NCBI RefSeq assembly: GCF_037975245.1
Contig: NC_092566.1
Span: 804,001-868,000 of the forward strand
DNA from: Apostichopus japonicus
Taxonomy: Eukaryota > Echinodermata > Holothuroidea > Aspidochirotida > Stichopodidae
DNA: 64,000 nucleotides
Reading direction: 5' to 3'
Below the pieces are notes generated by a model. That model was not told the origin of the DNA. It did no database searches and worked only from the letters and a program-made list of their open reading frames with translations. A program made the translations under genes and the position numbers. Positions 1 to 12,800 of the stretch are shown in pieces; the first letter of the stretch is position 1; the number at the start of each line of letters is the position of its first letter.

Positions 1-2047
1 CTTATCAGAAATTATCTTGGAAACTGCTCCTCCTGGAACATCGGAATACGTTTGAATTTTCCTTGCATTCTTCACCTTAAGTCTTTTACTTTCAATGTGA
101 CTTACTTATATTCTTCATTTTCATTTTCTCTTACAACTCATTTTAATATCATACTATCTCCGACATATACTGGCATGTGAAACATTAAAATTAGTGTGTG
201 TGTTAAAGAGATTCAACCAAAAAAATATATAAATAAATAAATAAAGCAACAAAAAATGGAACATTTGCGTCTAAATAAATTCATACCCTCGAACTGTTCA
301 TGAATGTTATGGGCTTAAAGCGGACTGAAGTTATAATCTGTGAATATTAATATTAGCAGTCTTGTCAAGGTTTCTTTATAGCAAAAATCGCATCTTTTAT
401 TTTAAAATTAATCGTGTTCAGAGAAGGATGACCTTTGACTTTGTTTTATCTAATGTGCTCTTCATTAGCGGTACTTCCAGTCGATGAATATTATTTAGGT
501 CAACTCTAAAAGCTTTCTTGAAAATTTTATTTCCTCCATTAACCAATAACCGATATTTATTTCGGTTCGTACCAAGAAGTTAATTTTATGTCGAGCATTT
601 TGCAATCTGGCATGGTTAGTTTAAAACTCACAGTATGAATTAGGCCAGAAGAGATTTTTTGTAGCAAACTTGGTGTTTGAACGTTATTTCCCAAACGGTG
701 TTTGCATGCACGCTTGTATGTCATAATTGTGTAGACGTGTATATGTATTTATCCTCTCGCTTGCAAATGTAACATCACTCACAGGGGGAATGGCTGGGTG
801 GGGGGTGGGGGCACTAATTGACGGAAACCAAGGATACAGATCAACGTAATCAGAGTTCTACAAGCAACATGTCTGTGTCATCTGTAGCCCGCCCTGTACT
901 CATTTCACAACTAATAAGTCCATTTATGGCCATCAAATTACTAACTATTACCATCAGCAAACTGAAGATACGTCTTGCTATTAATACTACACGTTACTAA
1001 AACTGACTAGGCACGAAGAAGCGTTGTTTCCTCACAAACCTTATCAATAAATACTGTGAACAAACACATTGCAGCGACTTTTGATGTCTAATAGCCAAAT
1101 ATCATCGACTAATTTATGATTTAATTTCGCTCAATGGGTCTAATCGCGTTAGATTAATTTAGTTTTCTGTTTCGATGTTTGCAGATGATATCACTGGTGT
1201 TAACCCAGACAGTAGACTTAAGGAAGAGTTGTGTTCTCAGCAGTAGTAACCCACAGACACGAAATAATCCAGTAAACATTTCGACGAGTCCGCTTTGTTA
1301 TGATTTGAAAAAGAAGACTACTACACAACCTTTAAAAGAGACTCTCTTTTTTGACAACATAGACATTTTAAATAAAATTAAAATAATTTGATAAGATCAT
1401 TAAAGTCATTTTCTCTTATAACTAGCTGATTATTCTATAGCTGTGTCCTGTTTCAATTCGATTCCATGTTCAACACGTATCTTGCTACATCTGCTCTGCT
1501 TCGTGATGTATTTTCTCCAAGTAGCTATCGATTGCTTCGAGTCATTGCAAATTCTGTGACCACGGGAAATTCGAACCCATACAAGATCACTTCACTTCGT
1601 TCATTTTTCACTCCAAATATTACCTCCTTGTTGGCCATAGCTGTGTTCGGTTGTTGTAGTGATCGTCGTCGTCGTTAAAAAATGCACATATATAATTTAT
1701 TCGTATTTTTGTTATAAATTATTTATATAATTATTTTCATTTTATTTTATAATTATATCTGATTATCGTCTGACTGGTGTATCTTTAGAACTATTTGATG
1801 ATACTTTGTTTGCTTGATATAGTGTTGTCTTGTTTGTAGTTCTACTGTTGTATGTTGTAGCAATATCCAGTATGTTGTATTCCGTATAGGTCTGCTCATC
1901 CCATTGTATTATCTATAACTTCATACTAGGCCTTGAGGTGCTAATATGTATACATATACGTTTGGTTGATTGGCGTCTATCTTGGCGCAGAGTACTCTAC
2001 ATCCGGTGGACAGAACGAAGTCTAGATTAGAATTAGTTGAGACTAGT
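1..2047. other. AT-rich non-coding flank
   Basis: Only reading frames of 70 codons or fewer, none resembling a known protein or flanked by plausible splice patterns. No repeat structure stands out apart from short AT-rich tracts near 1690-1760. Confidence 0.5.
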
Positions 2048-2055
2048 GGAACACT

Positions 2056-2344
2056 CAGGCGCGTAGCCATGAATTTGCCAAGGGAGGGGCGAAACTGTAG
2101 ATTCGGCATTGAAAACTATCTAAGCGTAGCGCCACCATGGTTGGCGCGAAGCGTACAAGAAAATTTTGGCTTACAATGCCTTCCAGATCGCTGGAAATGG
2201 CACTTCCCAGGCCCTGTTAGTTGCATCTTAGCATTTTCTCTTTTGAAAATACTAGCGATATCATAAAAACATTTAAAAAAAAAATATATGCTCAAGGGGG
2301 GGGCGGCTGCCCCCTTCGCCCCCCCCCCCTTGGCTACGCGCCTG
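2056..2344. mobile_element. hAT-like non-autonomous element (MITE), 289 bp
   Basis: Terminal inverted repeats CAGGCGCGTAGCCA at both ends. A perfect 8-bp target duplication GGAACACT flanks it (2048-2055 and 2345-2352). No transposase frame. G-run and C-run blocks sit inside the right end. TIR start CAG and 8-bp TSD fit the hAT superfamily. Confidence 0.85.
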
Positions 2345-2423
2345 GGAACACTAGTAGTTGTTACTCAGAGTTTCACGCATTGAGAGATCATCTATATTCT
2401 CGTTTATTTCCATGTCATTTAAC

Positions 2424-2555
2424 TGAGTCCGTGCAAAGTATCTCTTTCGAGATCCTGCTTTATGAATACAATGATTTCGAGTTGGTTAGCATCATGGTCG
2501 ATTTCTAGATTAATGCAATATATTTCACAGCATTGTTCGATACAGGTGACAAATG
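2424..2555. repeat. Dispersed repeat, copy 1 of 2
   Basis: Shares the block AAGTATCTCTTTCGAGATCC and a later TTGTTCGATACA with 35990-36125, same orientation, with diverged sequence between. The family is not recognised. Confidence 0.5.
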
Positions 2556-2604
2556 CCTACAGTGGAATGACTACCTTCCTTACTGGTTTTGAACCTTTGG
2601 ACAG

Positions 2605-2815
2605 ACAGTATCCATAGCCTAGTTGGTTTGGGTGTCCACATATAAAGCGGAAGACCCGGGTTCGAATCCCACACGTACATTGTATGTGTTAATGAAACAG
2701 ACTATCTGCCTTTGTAGTATGGCTGTCATTATCATTATCCATATACAGGCTCTTTGTAAACAGAATCGAGCACTTTTGGAGGTGTATAACCAAACCCTTG
2801 TCAAAATATATATAT
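2605..2815 (+). mobile_element. tRNA-derived SINE-like element
   Basis: An A-box-like TAGCCTAGTTGG (near 2616) and a perfect B box GGTTCGAATCC (near 2660) are spaced as in a tRNA gene. No closed cloverleaf is visible. A non-tRNA body follows, ending in TATATA repeats, which suggests a SINE and not a functional tRNA. Confidence 0.55.
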
Positions 2816-2875
2816 AACTATATTGTATATTGAAATTGTAGTGAGTTGGAAAAAATATAAATAAATGTATATGTC

Positions 2876-2942
2876 AATATATATGTCAATATATATATAT
2901 ATATATAAACATATATATATATATATATATAAACATATATAT
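2876..2942. repeat. TA-rich microsatellite
   Basis: Interrupted (TA)n tracts separated by TATAAACATA and TGTCAATA spacers. Confidence 0.8.
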
Positions 2943-4459
2943 TGTGGGTATCAGTGAAATGATATGATATTAATATATATAAGTACATGTAAAAAATATA
3001 TCACCAGCTACAAAAAGTATGGTTTGATTATATACGAAATGCTACGTCACTCTATTCCTAGACGATGGATTGGGTGCATTGAATCAACAAGGGGGATATG
3101 TTTATTAATTTCTGTAAAGTAGCTGTACTTATTACAATTGTTCATACCTTGTAAATACGGACAATTATCAACGAATCAGTGGTTAACTAGAGGGCAGGCT
3201 GCTGTACTGTACAGTTAGAGTTTCAAGTTTATTTGTTTTCGGTTTAGGTCAAATGGCAGGAGTTGTAATGTAGGTTATGCAATATGTTATGCAATATTAC
3301 GGGAAGAGTAGTACACCTCACTAGTGAGGTATATTCATGATCAATTCGTTGCTGATATTAAGATCGACAAACATCTGAATGCGTTCTAAGAATCAATGAT
3401 AGACAGTATTTGTTGCGTAATGTAATAACCTTTAGATGAGTTATTGCATAGGTCGATCATTAGTCACAGTCAATAACATTAAGAAATGACGAAAATGTTT
3501 CAAATGTTGCCACGAACTACAGCGTATTCGCTCTGCACACTGTGCACCGAATGTTGTGAAATATAACATTTGGCTATATATCATGTATACATGTGGGGGT
3601 AGCGGGGGGGGGGGAGGAGGTGTAATGAATTGCAAACATCTTTCTCTTATTCTGCCTGGCTCTACATTTCTACAGTTTGTCACGTATTGTGATTCCATTG
3701 GCTTGGTAACCAGTTTTGGTAAGATCACTAATTACATGATAATGACGGGTATGGCAGCCAGTTTTGGGTGGGGGAGGGGAGGGGTTGATTTAGAACATAG
3801 CCTCATGCAATCAGTGTCACGTGATGCCGGTTTGCCACAAGTGTGATGTTTCTTTGTTATGTACTATAGTCACACATAAAATAAACCAGTTACATAAATT
3901 CGGTTATTTGTGAAATTAATGCATGAAGTTATCTCAATGACGTATATCTAACAAGAGGAGCGGAGGGGGGTCATATAACTTGAAAAACGGACTTTACTCA
4001 GCAAATATTCGGTTTTCTTTTGGTTCTAGGGAACTGCGTTTCAATCGTCCGCTATCCCCCACCCCCCCCCCCTCCCCCATCAATACACGTCTCCATATGT
4101 TTATCCTTTGTTCTAAATATGATTTGCAGACTGCCACTGGATGGGAGTCGGGAGCAAACGTTTATGATTTAATTATTTTATTCTAAGATGATTGAAAATT
4201 TATAATAATTATATATGTAACTATACTAATGAATATATATAAGGGAAACGAAATACGTTTCTTATGTTGAAATAAATAACTATAAAATAAATGAAAACAA
4301 ATATCCTTTTTGTTTCTTTAGTTTTTCATCTCTGACCAGTTAGACTTGATGGTTCCTTTGAAATGTTCCAATCGCTCTTGACCAAAACTTTTGTATGCAA
4401 AATATGGAATCTCCAATAGTCGATATTTACGTCATTCCAAAAGTATGAATTTTATTATG

Positions 4460-5035
4460 AAACCGTAGTGGGCGGGGCTACAGTGCAATTCCAATATGGG
4501 CAAGGCCTCTGTGTAAATCCAATATGGGTGTTGCTTCAATGTAAATCTAACATATCCGTAGTGTAATTCCAAACATGGTGTTAATGTCACATTGTTCATG
4601 AATGAATGCTTCTCTTGAAGTAACATACTATTAACTTAAGCAGTCAAAGAGCTGTTTCTTAAAGTAGGTTTAAAAAATGATATGTACACATTCATGTTAT
4701 ACATTCAAATAATATTATTACACATTCAATATTTTTAATATTTATTACACATTCATTTATACACACAATATATTTAATATTGATTACACATTCAATATTT
4801 ATTACACATTCATTACATATTCAAATAAATATTTACACATTCATAATATTTACACATTCAGTCCTTAGTTAATCTTGCACTAGGAGGTGACCCAAGCTCT
4901 TTGATAACACTTAAATATGCATATTCATATCGTTCGTTATATGAATTCCATGATGAATTGTATTATGAAAAAGTAGTGGGCGGGGCTACAGTGCAATTCC
5001 AATATGGGCCTCTGTGTAAATCCAATATATATGAA
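4460..5035. repeat. Direct duplication of an about 80-bp block
   Basis: AGTGGGCGGGGCTACAGTGC and the following stretch to CTCTGTGTAAATCCAATA occur at about 4470 and again at about 4975 in the same orientation. A TACACATTCA tandem region lies between them. It may be a diverged two-copy element. Confidence 0.6.
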
Positions 5036-5989
5036 CGCTGACCGACTTCTGTTTCATCGAAAGGGTCAATGAAATGAGAGATACATCCAATGAAAAATTC
5101 ACGTAGGAGAACGATTAGGGTCATAGCAACCGTAACTAATTTACAGGGCAATTATAGTGTGTGGGCGGCAAACGTTGTCAATATTATGTGGTCAATATGC
5201 ACGTTAGCTGGGCCGGTCAAGATGAGTTGCACATGTCACGACGTTAAACCCTTGCGGGACCGCCTAATGCCGGCATTGTCATCTCACGGAAGGAGTATAA
5301 TATGTGAATAATTTCCCCTTCCATTGTTCTTATCACACGCCCTCCTTTCGAGGTCAGACTTTTACTACAGTCCCGAAGGTAATAAGGGCGGTATTGGGTA
5401 ATAAAGAACTTAGAATGCATAGACTCCGGATCTGTGGACTGATTAATTCGAAGATGACATTGCAAGGGTCCTACCCGTACCGCGTAAGACTTGTCACACG
5501 GGTTCTGTTGTAATGCGTAAGGTTGGCATGTAATGAACATTTTTGAGTAGTCTAATGAGAAGTTGATTTCATATTACATATAATATACGTGTGTTCTTTA
5601 TTGTGTCTTCTGCCGCGCATCCAGTTATTTTCGATTATTATCGATAGGCCTATATTTCCACTTTTGTTTTTAATTACAGCCAACTTACATTATAATGATC
5701 CAAAATAATGATACTAAACAAAGCTTCAGTACATGGACTATTGCTTAGGTGGTTACCAATTTCTGTATCAAATAACATATTTTTACATTTAAAGACATGT
5801 TAAATATATATAATTAACATGTCATTTACTGATTTAATTGTACCAAGTACAATGTTAATTTTCCTGTTATATTTTTATTCTACCTGTTGCATGTTTTTTC
5901 TAACATTGAGAAACAGTGCGGACCCTACATTTTTTGTTGGTGATAAATGACGGTCTAGCCGTCGCTAGCCAAAGGATTTGTACCAACAA

Positions 5990-6160
5990 GTCTTTGGCTT
6001 TGAGTACAATGTGTCTGTATGTTGCCGTGTTGGACGAATCCAGCCGTAACAGTTATTACAGACTTTGTGATCCGCGTTATAGTCATTGCCTACTTTGCAA
6101 TCCCCGGTCCCCCTCACAAGTTTGCAAGGTCGGTAAGTGTGACTCCCTGATGTCACTCCT
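5990..6160. repeat. Dispersed repeat, copy 1 of 2 (other copy 62675-62865)
   Basis: Shares GATCCGCGTTATAGTCATTG and CTCACAA-TTTGCAAGGTC-GTAAG blocks with 62675-62865, in the same orientation. Probably a dispersed transposon fragment; no coding capacity. Confidence 0.65.
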
Positions 6161-6558
6161 GACTGCTGGTAGATCTTAAAAATAGTTAATCAATATTGAA
6201 TAAGAGAAGAATATTATTTCGAGTGTAATATATATATTTATTTACAGTCCTATATCATAGTTTACATTAAAGTAGCAATATATATGGAAAGACTTGCTTT
6301 CAAATTCCAGTTATGTATATTTTAATATTAAAATGGACGTGGCTTGTACGTTTACAACTTAGTATATACATGATTTCCAAACTTGAATGAGCTTCACGTA
6401 GCAACAATTATCTTTATTCTATTTATATATATAATGTAAAATATTAAACAATCGGATTATCAGGTAAGCATCAACTAGCTCTCTCACGATGGACTGGAGG
6501 AATGAGGATGTTCATTTACCGTCAAGACTTTTGATTGGTTCTCCAGAATATGCAAATG

Positions 6559-6574
6559 TTTATTTCAGTTTATT
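6559..6574 (-). promoter_or_regulatory. Candidate poly(A) signals of gene A
   Basis: Two AATAAA hexamers on the minus strand (6569-6574 and 6559-6564), about 265 nt past the stop codon. They are correctly placed for a short 3' UTR. No transcript evidence is available. Confidence 0.5.
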
Positions 6575-6835
6575 GATTCTCATTGGTAGACAGGGGGCGA
6601 TAGAGTGCTTCAGGGTGCGGGGTACTTCAGACATTGCTATTCGATGAGTAACTTCGCAATCAGGATTAGTGGTTTGTATTTTTGTATTTTGCATAGTGAC
6701 AAATTTGGCCAATTGCATAGATTCCCATCTTTCCAGTTGCTTCTTCAAATATACAAATTTCATAATTATTCTCCATTTGTTTAATGAATCTTGGTCTTCT
6801 TTCTTCGAGGAATGTCGTTCTGTTCAAGATATGAA

Positions 6836-6868
6836 TCATGATACACGTTTGAAGCTGCAACATCGACC
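6836..6868 (-). CDS. Gene A exon 15: C-terminus and stop
   Basis: 33 nt including TGA. Encodes GRCCSFKRVS, resembling the GRCINF-type end of vertebrate family members. The acceptor follows a T-rich tract. Confidence 0.88.
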   Translation of the reverse strand, partial: GRCCSFKRVS

Positions 6869-9800
6869 CTGAAAAAAAGAGCGAATATCATATTTGTTTT
6901 TATTGATTTATAGAAATTTAAATATTAATGTAATGCCAATTTATTCTTTCCGTAAGAAAATATACATTTTAATCTCGAGTAAGAGATACATTATAGCAGG
7001 CTATATCGATTGACACCCTAACCAAAACCCCAAACTTTATATCTCGGTTCTTGAAGAAGTTTTTATAAAAACGATCCGTAGTAAAATAGATATGTTTATT
7101 AGTAATATCCATTAATGAACACGAAAAAAAGAATGAAGTAAATCATCGATATACCTTATCCCCTGGCTGCGGTCGCATCAGAGATAATCTGTCATATAGA
7201 GACCTAAATGGTGCCAATATCTTCGAAAATGTTTCCTGTGAAATGGAAAATATTATTTACGTTACATTGATATCTCCTGGAAAGTATAGATAATACTCAG
7301 TGAAAGAAATGAACGTAGTGTATGGTCGTTTTCATGTTACTGACAAATATTTCGTGGTTATAACATATTTTATATAGCCGGTAGGGCTTTATGAGTTCCA
7401 TATATACATGGCAAATACGGCTCCAAACTAGAGTCATTAACGCTGTGTTGTGTAGATGATGGAAGGGGTGCAGTTCATGTACGTACAAAGGGTGACAATA
7501 CCCCTTCCCCCATCCCTCCTTCATTGTACCCCTTCCCATCCCTCCTTTATTATACCCCTTCCCCCTCCCTCCTTCATTAATACCCAAACCCCTGATGCTA
7601 TGAATGTTCAGAACTCTGATTTCCTACTTTTAAGCAAACACTCCATTATTCGTGTGTGATAACCTATCACTTACCGAAATCCATGAACAACATCCTTTCT
7701 TCTTCGGCGCAGGTGGAAGTGGAGGTAAGGGTGGGGCTCTAGTGGGGCTAGGTGATGGGGGCCTCTCTGGAACCATCTCACCCTCCGTTTCAATGTCTAT
7801 CACCCCAACGACCGATGCCTGTTTGCCTCTCTCTAAGTGAAGGGCAGCTTCTGTATTACCAGATGTTCCCCATCGAACCTTGAAACACAGAAAATGATAC
7901 ATTCGATGAATTCATTAAATAATCGATAATTCCTGTATCTATACACTTATTATAACAAAGCATGTTTTTGATGTTCCTGCAAGAGTCTTTATTTAAATTA
8001 ATTTGTGATTGGATAGATATTGGATTAAACAGTAACAAAGTAGCCCTCCTACCCCTCCCACCCCCCCCCCCCCCCACCGCAACAAACATAAAATAAACAA
8101 TAACAAAGTCAAGAATCGACAGAGAAGCTGATACACGCAGGCGCGCGCGAACTCAAACACACGCACGCAATGATTGCTTTGGGACAGGTTTATCTTGAAT
8201 GGACCTCTGTATTCTGACCAATTTATACCTCATGAAAGTATAGAAGTTCATTTCATGTAAATTCGCTACATAACTAATGTATACACAACCTAATAGTGTC
8301 GTTAGAAATAAGCAGGATAAAATGACAGTAACTAAAGTTAATTTTTTGGTAATCTTTACTTTGGTAACAAATTTAGACTTGAGGAGCAACTAAGGAAATT
8401 ATTGATGTTAATTGACTACAATTAGTGACTGGATTTAGACGAGAACTCCCCTTTCTCCATGTATACTAATTTTGGATCGAACATTAGAGTACCCCTTCTC
8501 CCCTATCCCTTCACTCTCCCCTGATCCTCTCCTAGCCCCTCTCCCCTAGGCTAACCCCACCCTTTTGCGCAGCATAATTGACTTCCGAAGACTACATTCC
8601 ATTCTTGAGGGAACAAAGGACCACGTGTGATCCACAGATCGTTGCAAATATCACTTTATGTTAGTTACATGACCAATAGCAATTACTGTGTAATTGGCTA
8701 TAATTAAAAAATCCTCACTAACTTGGAGAAACACGGAGAATGAGAACCTCCAAAAAAGTAATTTCCAAGAACTTCCAGCAATCCTAATATTTATCAAATT
8801 GACGGAGGTCAATACCGACGACCTTTACACTGAATATCAAATGCAGAAATATTGTACCACGTACCTGTACTGGTCTAATTCCTCCAGCTCCAACACCCCC
8901 TATAAGTGACACGTCTACCTTAGGCCAACTCTTCACTTTAGATGGGCCAGGGACTAGTTTGGGTGTCTCTGGTTTCGGTGGTGGAGGTGCAGGCTTTAGC
9001 ACCGGTGGAGGCGGCGCTGGGGCCACTGGTTTATCTTTTAAAACAACCTGTATTATAAATTAAAACATACATTAATACAATTATATATATATGGGAGTTC
9101 ACACGACCAGAGTATTAGTTTATGAAAACATATCGTGGTGCTCCTCGCATCCATCGCAAATTCTATCACCCCTTCCAGTCCCTCCTCTTCACCTATTCCG
9201 CATCTCGAGCCGGATACCCACCCCATCCAAACTTTCTTGTTACATTTTACAGGTCCTATTAGTTATGATAGTAACTTACAGCGCAACAGAGCAGGTTCCA
9301 AAACCACCACAGTAGAAACAGTCCAAGCAAAAGTAACCCTCCCAGTAGTCCAAGAATGATAGGCAAGACATTAGGCTGTATATGGAAAGAAAATTAAAGT
9401 TTACTTCAAAGAAGCCGTCATATCTTTCTGTTATATAGTATAATATCAGTAAAACTCATAGTTTTGTGCTAAATCTGCTAATTAAAGTGATCCTCACTAA
9501 TAAACAAATATTAATAAATGTAATCCTCACTAATAAACAAATATTAAATAAAGTAATCCTCACTTATAAACAAAAATTAATTAAAGTAATCCTCACTTAT
9601 AAACAAATAATAATTAAAGTAATTCTCACTGATAAACAAATATTTATAAAAGTAATTCGCACTAATAAACAAATATTAATTAAAGTCATTCTCACTGATA
9701 AACAAATATTAATTAAAGTAATCCTCACTAATAAACAAATATTAATAAAGTATTCCTCACTAATAAACAAATATTAATTAAAGTAATTCTCACTAATAAA

Positions 9801-12800
9801 CAAATATTTATAAAAGTAATCCTCCATTAATAACAAAATTATGAGAGACGGTTCTGAAGTGGTTTTCTTGGTTTGATGGAAAATGGATGTAGCACACTTT
9901 ATGTATATGGATGAAGCAGACTTTAGGTCCATTAACGGGTTCAGAATTGGTTTATCAATATCAATGTTATCTGGCAAACACGATGAAGATTTTATGCGAC
10001 CCCTTTGATCTTCTGGTATAGTTACGGACATTTATGATGATGGTGTCTTAATTACTTGTAAATAGTTACAATAAACCCACACAATCCACCATCCATCCAT
10101 CCATATAAATAAGGTATCACAAGAAGTTGTTTCTTACCGGTGTACAATCCATGGCGGAGATAGTAACATTACTAGACACGAATGATATATTGTTAACGGA
10201 AACTTGGACTTCAACAAACCTAAACAGAATAGAAAAATTTATCAATACAATACATGGCCAATATTCGATAAAATCAATACTATACCTATCAAAAGTTCGA
10301 TATAATCAATACTACCTGAAGGATGTTCGATATAATCAATACTACCTGAAGGATGTTCGATATAATCAATACTACCTGAAGGATGTTCGATATAATCAAT
10401 ACTACCTGAAGGATGTTCGATATAATCAATACTACCTGAAGGATGTTCGATATAATCAATACTACCTGAAGGATGTTCGATATAATCAATACTACCTGAA
10501 GGATGTTCGATATAATCAATACTACCTGAAGGATGTTCGATATAATCAATACTACCTGAAGGATGTTCGATATAATCAATACTACCTGAAGGATGTTCGA
10601 TATAATCAATACTACCTGAAGGATGTTCGATATAATCAATACTACCTGAAGGATGTTCGATATAATCAATACTACCTGAAGGATGTTCGATATAATCAAT
10701 ACTACCTGAAGGATGTTCGATATAATCAATACTACCTGAAGGATGTTCGATATAATCAATACTACCTGAAGGATGTTCGATATAATCAATACTACCTGAA
10801 GGATGTTCGATATAATCAATACTACCTGAAGGATGTTCGATATAATCAATACTACCTGAAGGATGTTCGATATAATCAATACTACCTGAAGGATGTTCGA
10901 TATAATCAATACTACCTGAAGGATGTTCGATATAGTCAATACTACCTGAAGGATGTTCGATATAATCAATACTACCTGAAGGATGTTCGATATAATCAAT
11001 ACTACCTGAAGGATGTTCGATATAATCAATACTACCTGAAGGATGTTCGATATAATCAATACTACCTGAAGGATGTTCGATATAATCAATACTACCTGAA
11101 GGATGTTCGATATAATCAATACTACCTGAAGGATGTTCGATATAATCAATACTACCTATCGAATATTCTATATGATCAATACTACATGAAGGATGTTAAA
11201 TATAATCAATACTTCCTGGCTGATATTCCATATAGTCAAATCAGTCGCCCACCACCGTCCCACCCCTCTCCCACCCTCAGCTCTTCTTTAAGCTATTTGC
11301 ATGCTATTTTTCGTGATTCCTGAGGCATTTCTTCATTTATGGTGTGATAAACTGATGAAGCCATACAAAAGGGATGTTGGGTGGAACTACTTGACAGATT
11401 CTGCGGGTATCAATATGGAATGCATTGTAAGTTTGTTATTAGAAGGAAAATCAGTTACCTGCCATAGCAAATATTAATTCTAAACCTTGTAGAACAACTA
11501 TAGTTACAGATAGATTAAGTCGTAAAAAGATTTGAATATTGTTGTTGTTGTGTTTTGAGCTGGGGGGGGGGGTGTAATATCTAGAAACGAAATGCCATCA
11601 GCTGTTTGTTGAAAGAAGACTGAAACGTATCGAGATAATCTGCCAAATCTTCATTTTTAGTTGTAACTTTTAGTTTATCCTGCAGTACTTACTCTCCTAG
11701 GGGAATCAAGGGAGACTCACAAAGCAGCTCAGTAGAAGTCACCACATATGGCTGAACACCTGTTAATAAATAAAAAATATGAAATAATATGAAGAAATTC
11801 ATTTTACCAGCAGCCAACACAAAAAACAACAAACATATATTTAAGATTTATTCAAAGTGCGTTTTTTTCCTTTGTATGTTGCTTAATAAGAGTGTTATTC
11901 AGAGTTATATCCTATTGTCTGTTGATATCGTGCTAAACATGGTTTATCTTATCAATGCATGGTTTATTTTATCAATGCATGGTTTATTTTATCAATGCAT
12001 GGTTTATCTTCTCAGTGCATGGAAAAATGGTGAATGCACGTTCATTGGTATTCGTCAATTTTTATTATTGGTTAATATCATAAAACATCCCAAGAGCTAA
12101 ATCATAACAGATAAGATAAAGGAGGGAATGGTGGGGGAGGTAGACAATGAATGGGAGGGGGGGAGGATAGAAGGAGGGTGAGGATAGGAAAGGGAAGAAA
12201 TGAGCGGTGAGATGACGTTTTTCATGTGTGCAAAAGTGCATCTTAAAGGCATATTTAATTTAATTGATTTAAATTAATTTAATTTAAATTAATTAATTAA
12301 TTTAATTTAATTGATAAAACTTACGGTGCTCTGTGTCATTCAGTTTAAAGTTACAGTAGACCAGCCGAGTATCAAACGTCTTGTCAAATCCGTTGCCAGA
12401 TATAGACACGTTAATAGCATCTGTTAGGGGTGAAAATAGACTACCATGGTTACTGTTGCCATGGTTACCTTTTGGTCATGATGAACTTTGTATAATAATA
12501 GATGCACATTGAATTGTCATACGAGCATAGACTCATAGAATGAGCACTTAGAAAATGAAGAGAAAAGCAAATATGTACGTTAAATCCCTTCGCAGACAGG
12601 AAATATAATTATAAAGCAAATATAAGAGGGGTGGGGTTAAAGTTAACACTCAGATTAAATAAATTGGGAAGCGGTGCACAGGAAAACGAGGATCAGAGTA
12701 AGGAAGCTGATAATGGTCACTTACAATCGGTTTCTTGTAATCGATAAAGCGTGGAATTGAAAGGTTTATTTACAAACTCCAGTTATTTTGGTTACCATTA

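Larger units (their letters stand above)
2943..6558. other. Non-coding flank left of gene A
   Basis: No gene recognised. Contains poly-G and poly-C runs (3600-3620, 4058-4080), a TACACATTCA-rich stretch at about 4680-4860, a duplicated 80-bp block (4460-4530 and 4972-5032), and one copy of a dispersed repeat at 5990-6160. Confidence 0.5.

Noticed and set aside
2605-2680. Functional tRNA gene
   Set aside because: A and B boxes are present but no convincing acceptor stem or anticodon arm, and a SINE-like body follows.
10127-11323. 398-codon plus-strand frame of DVRYNQYYLK repeats (and a 286-codon minus-strand frame)
   Set aside because: Created by the 30-bp minisatellite; its left part overlaps gene A exon 10 antisense, and the array sits in an intron.
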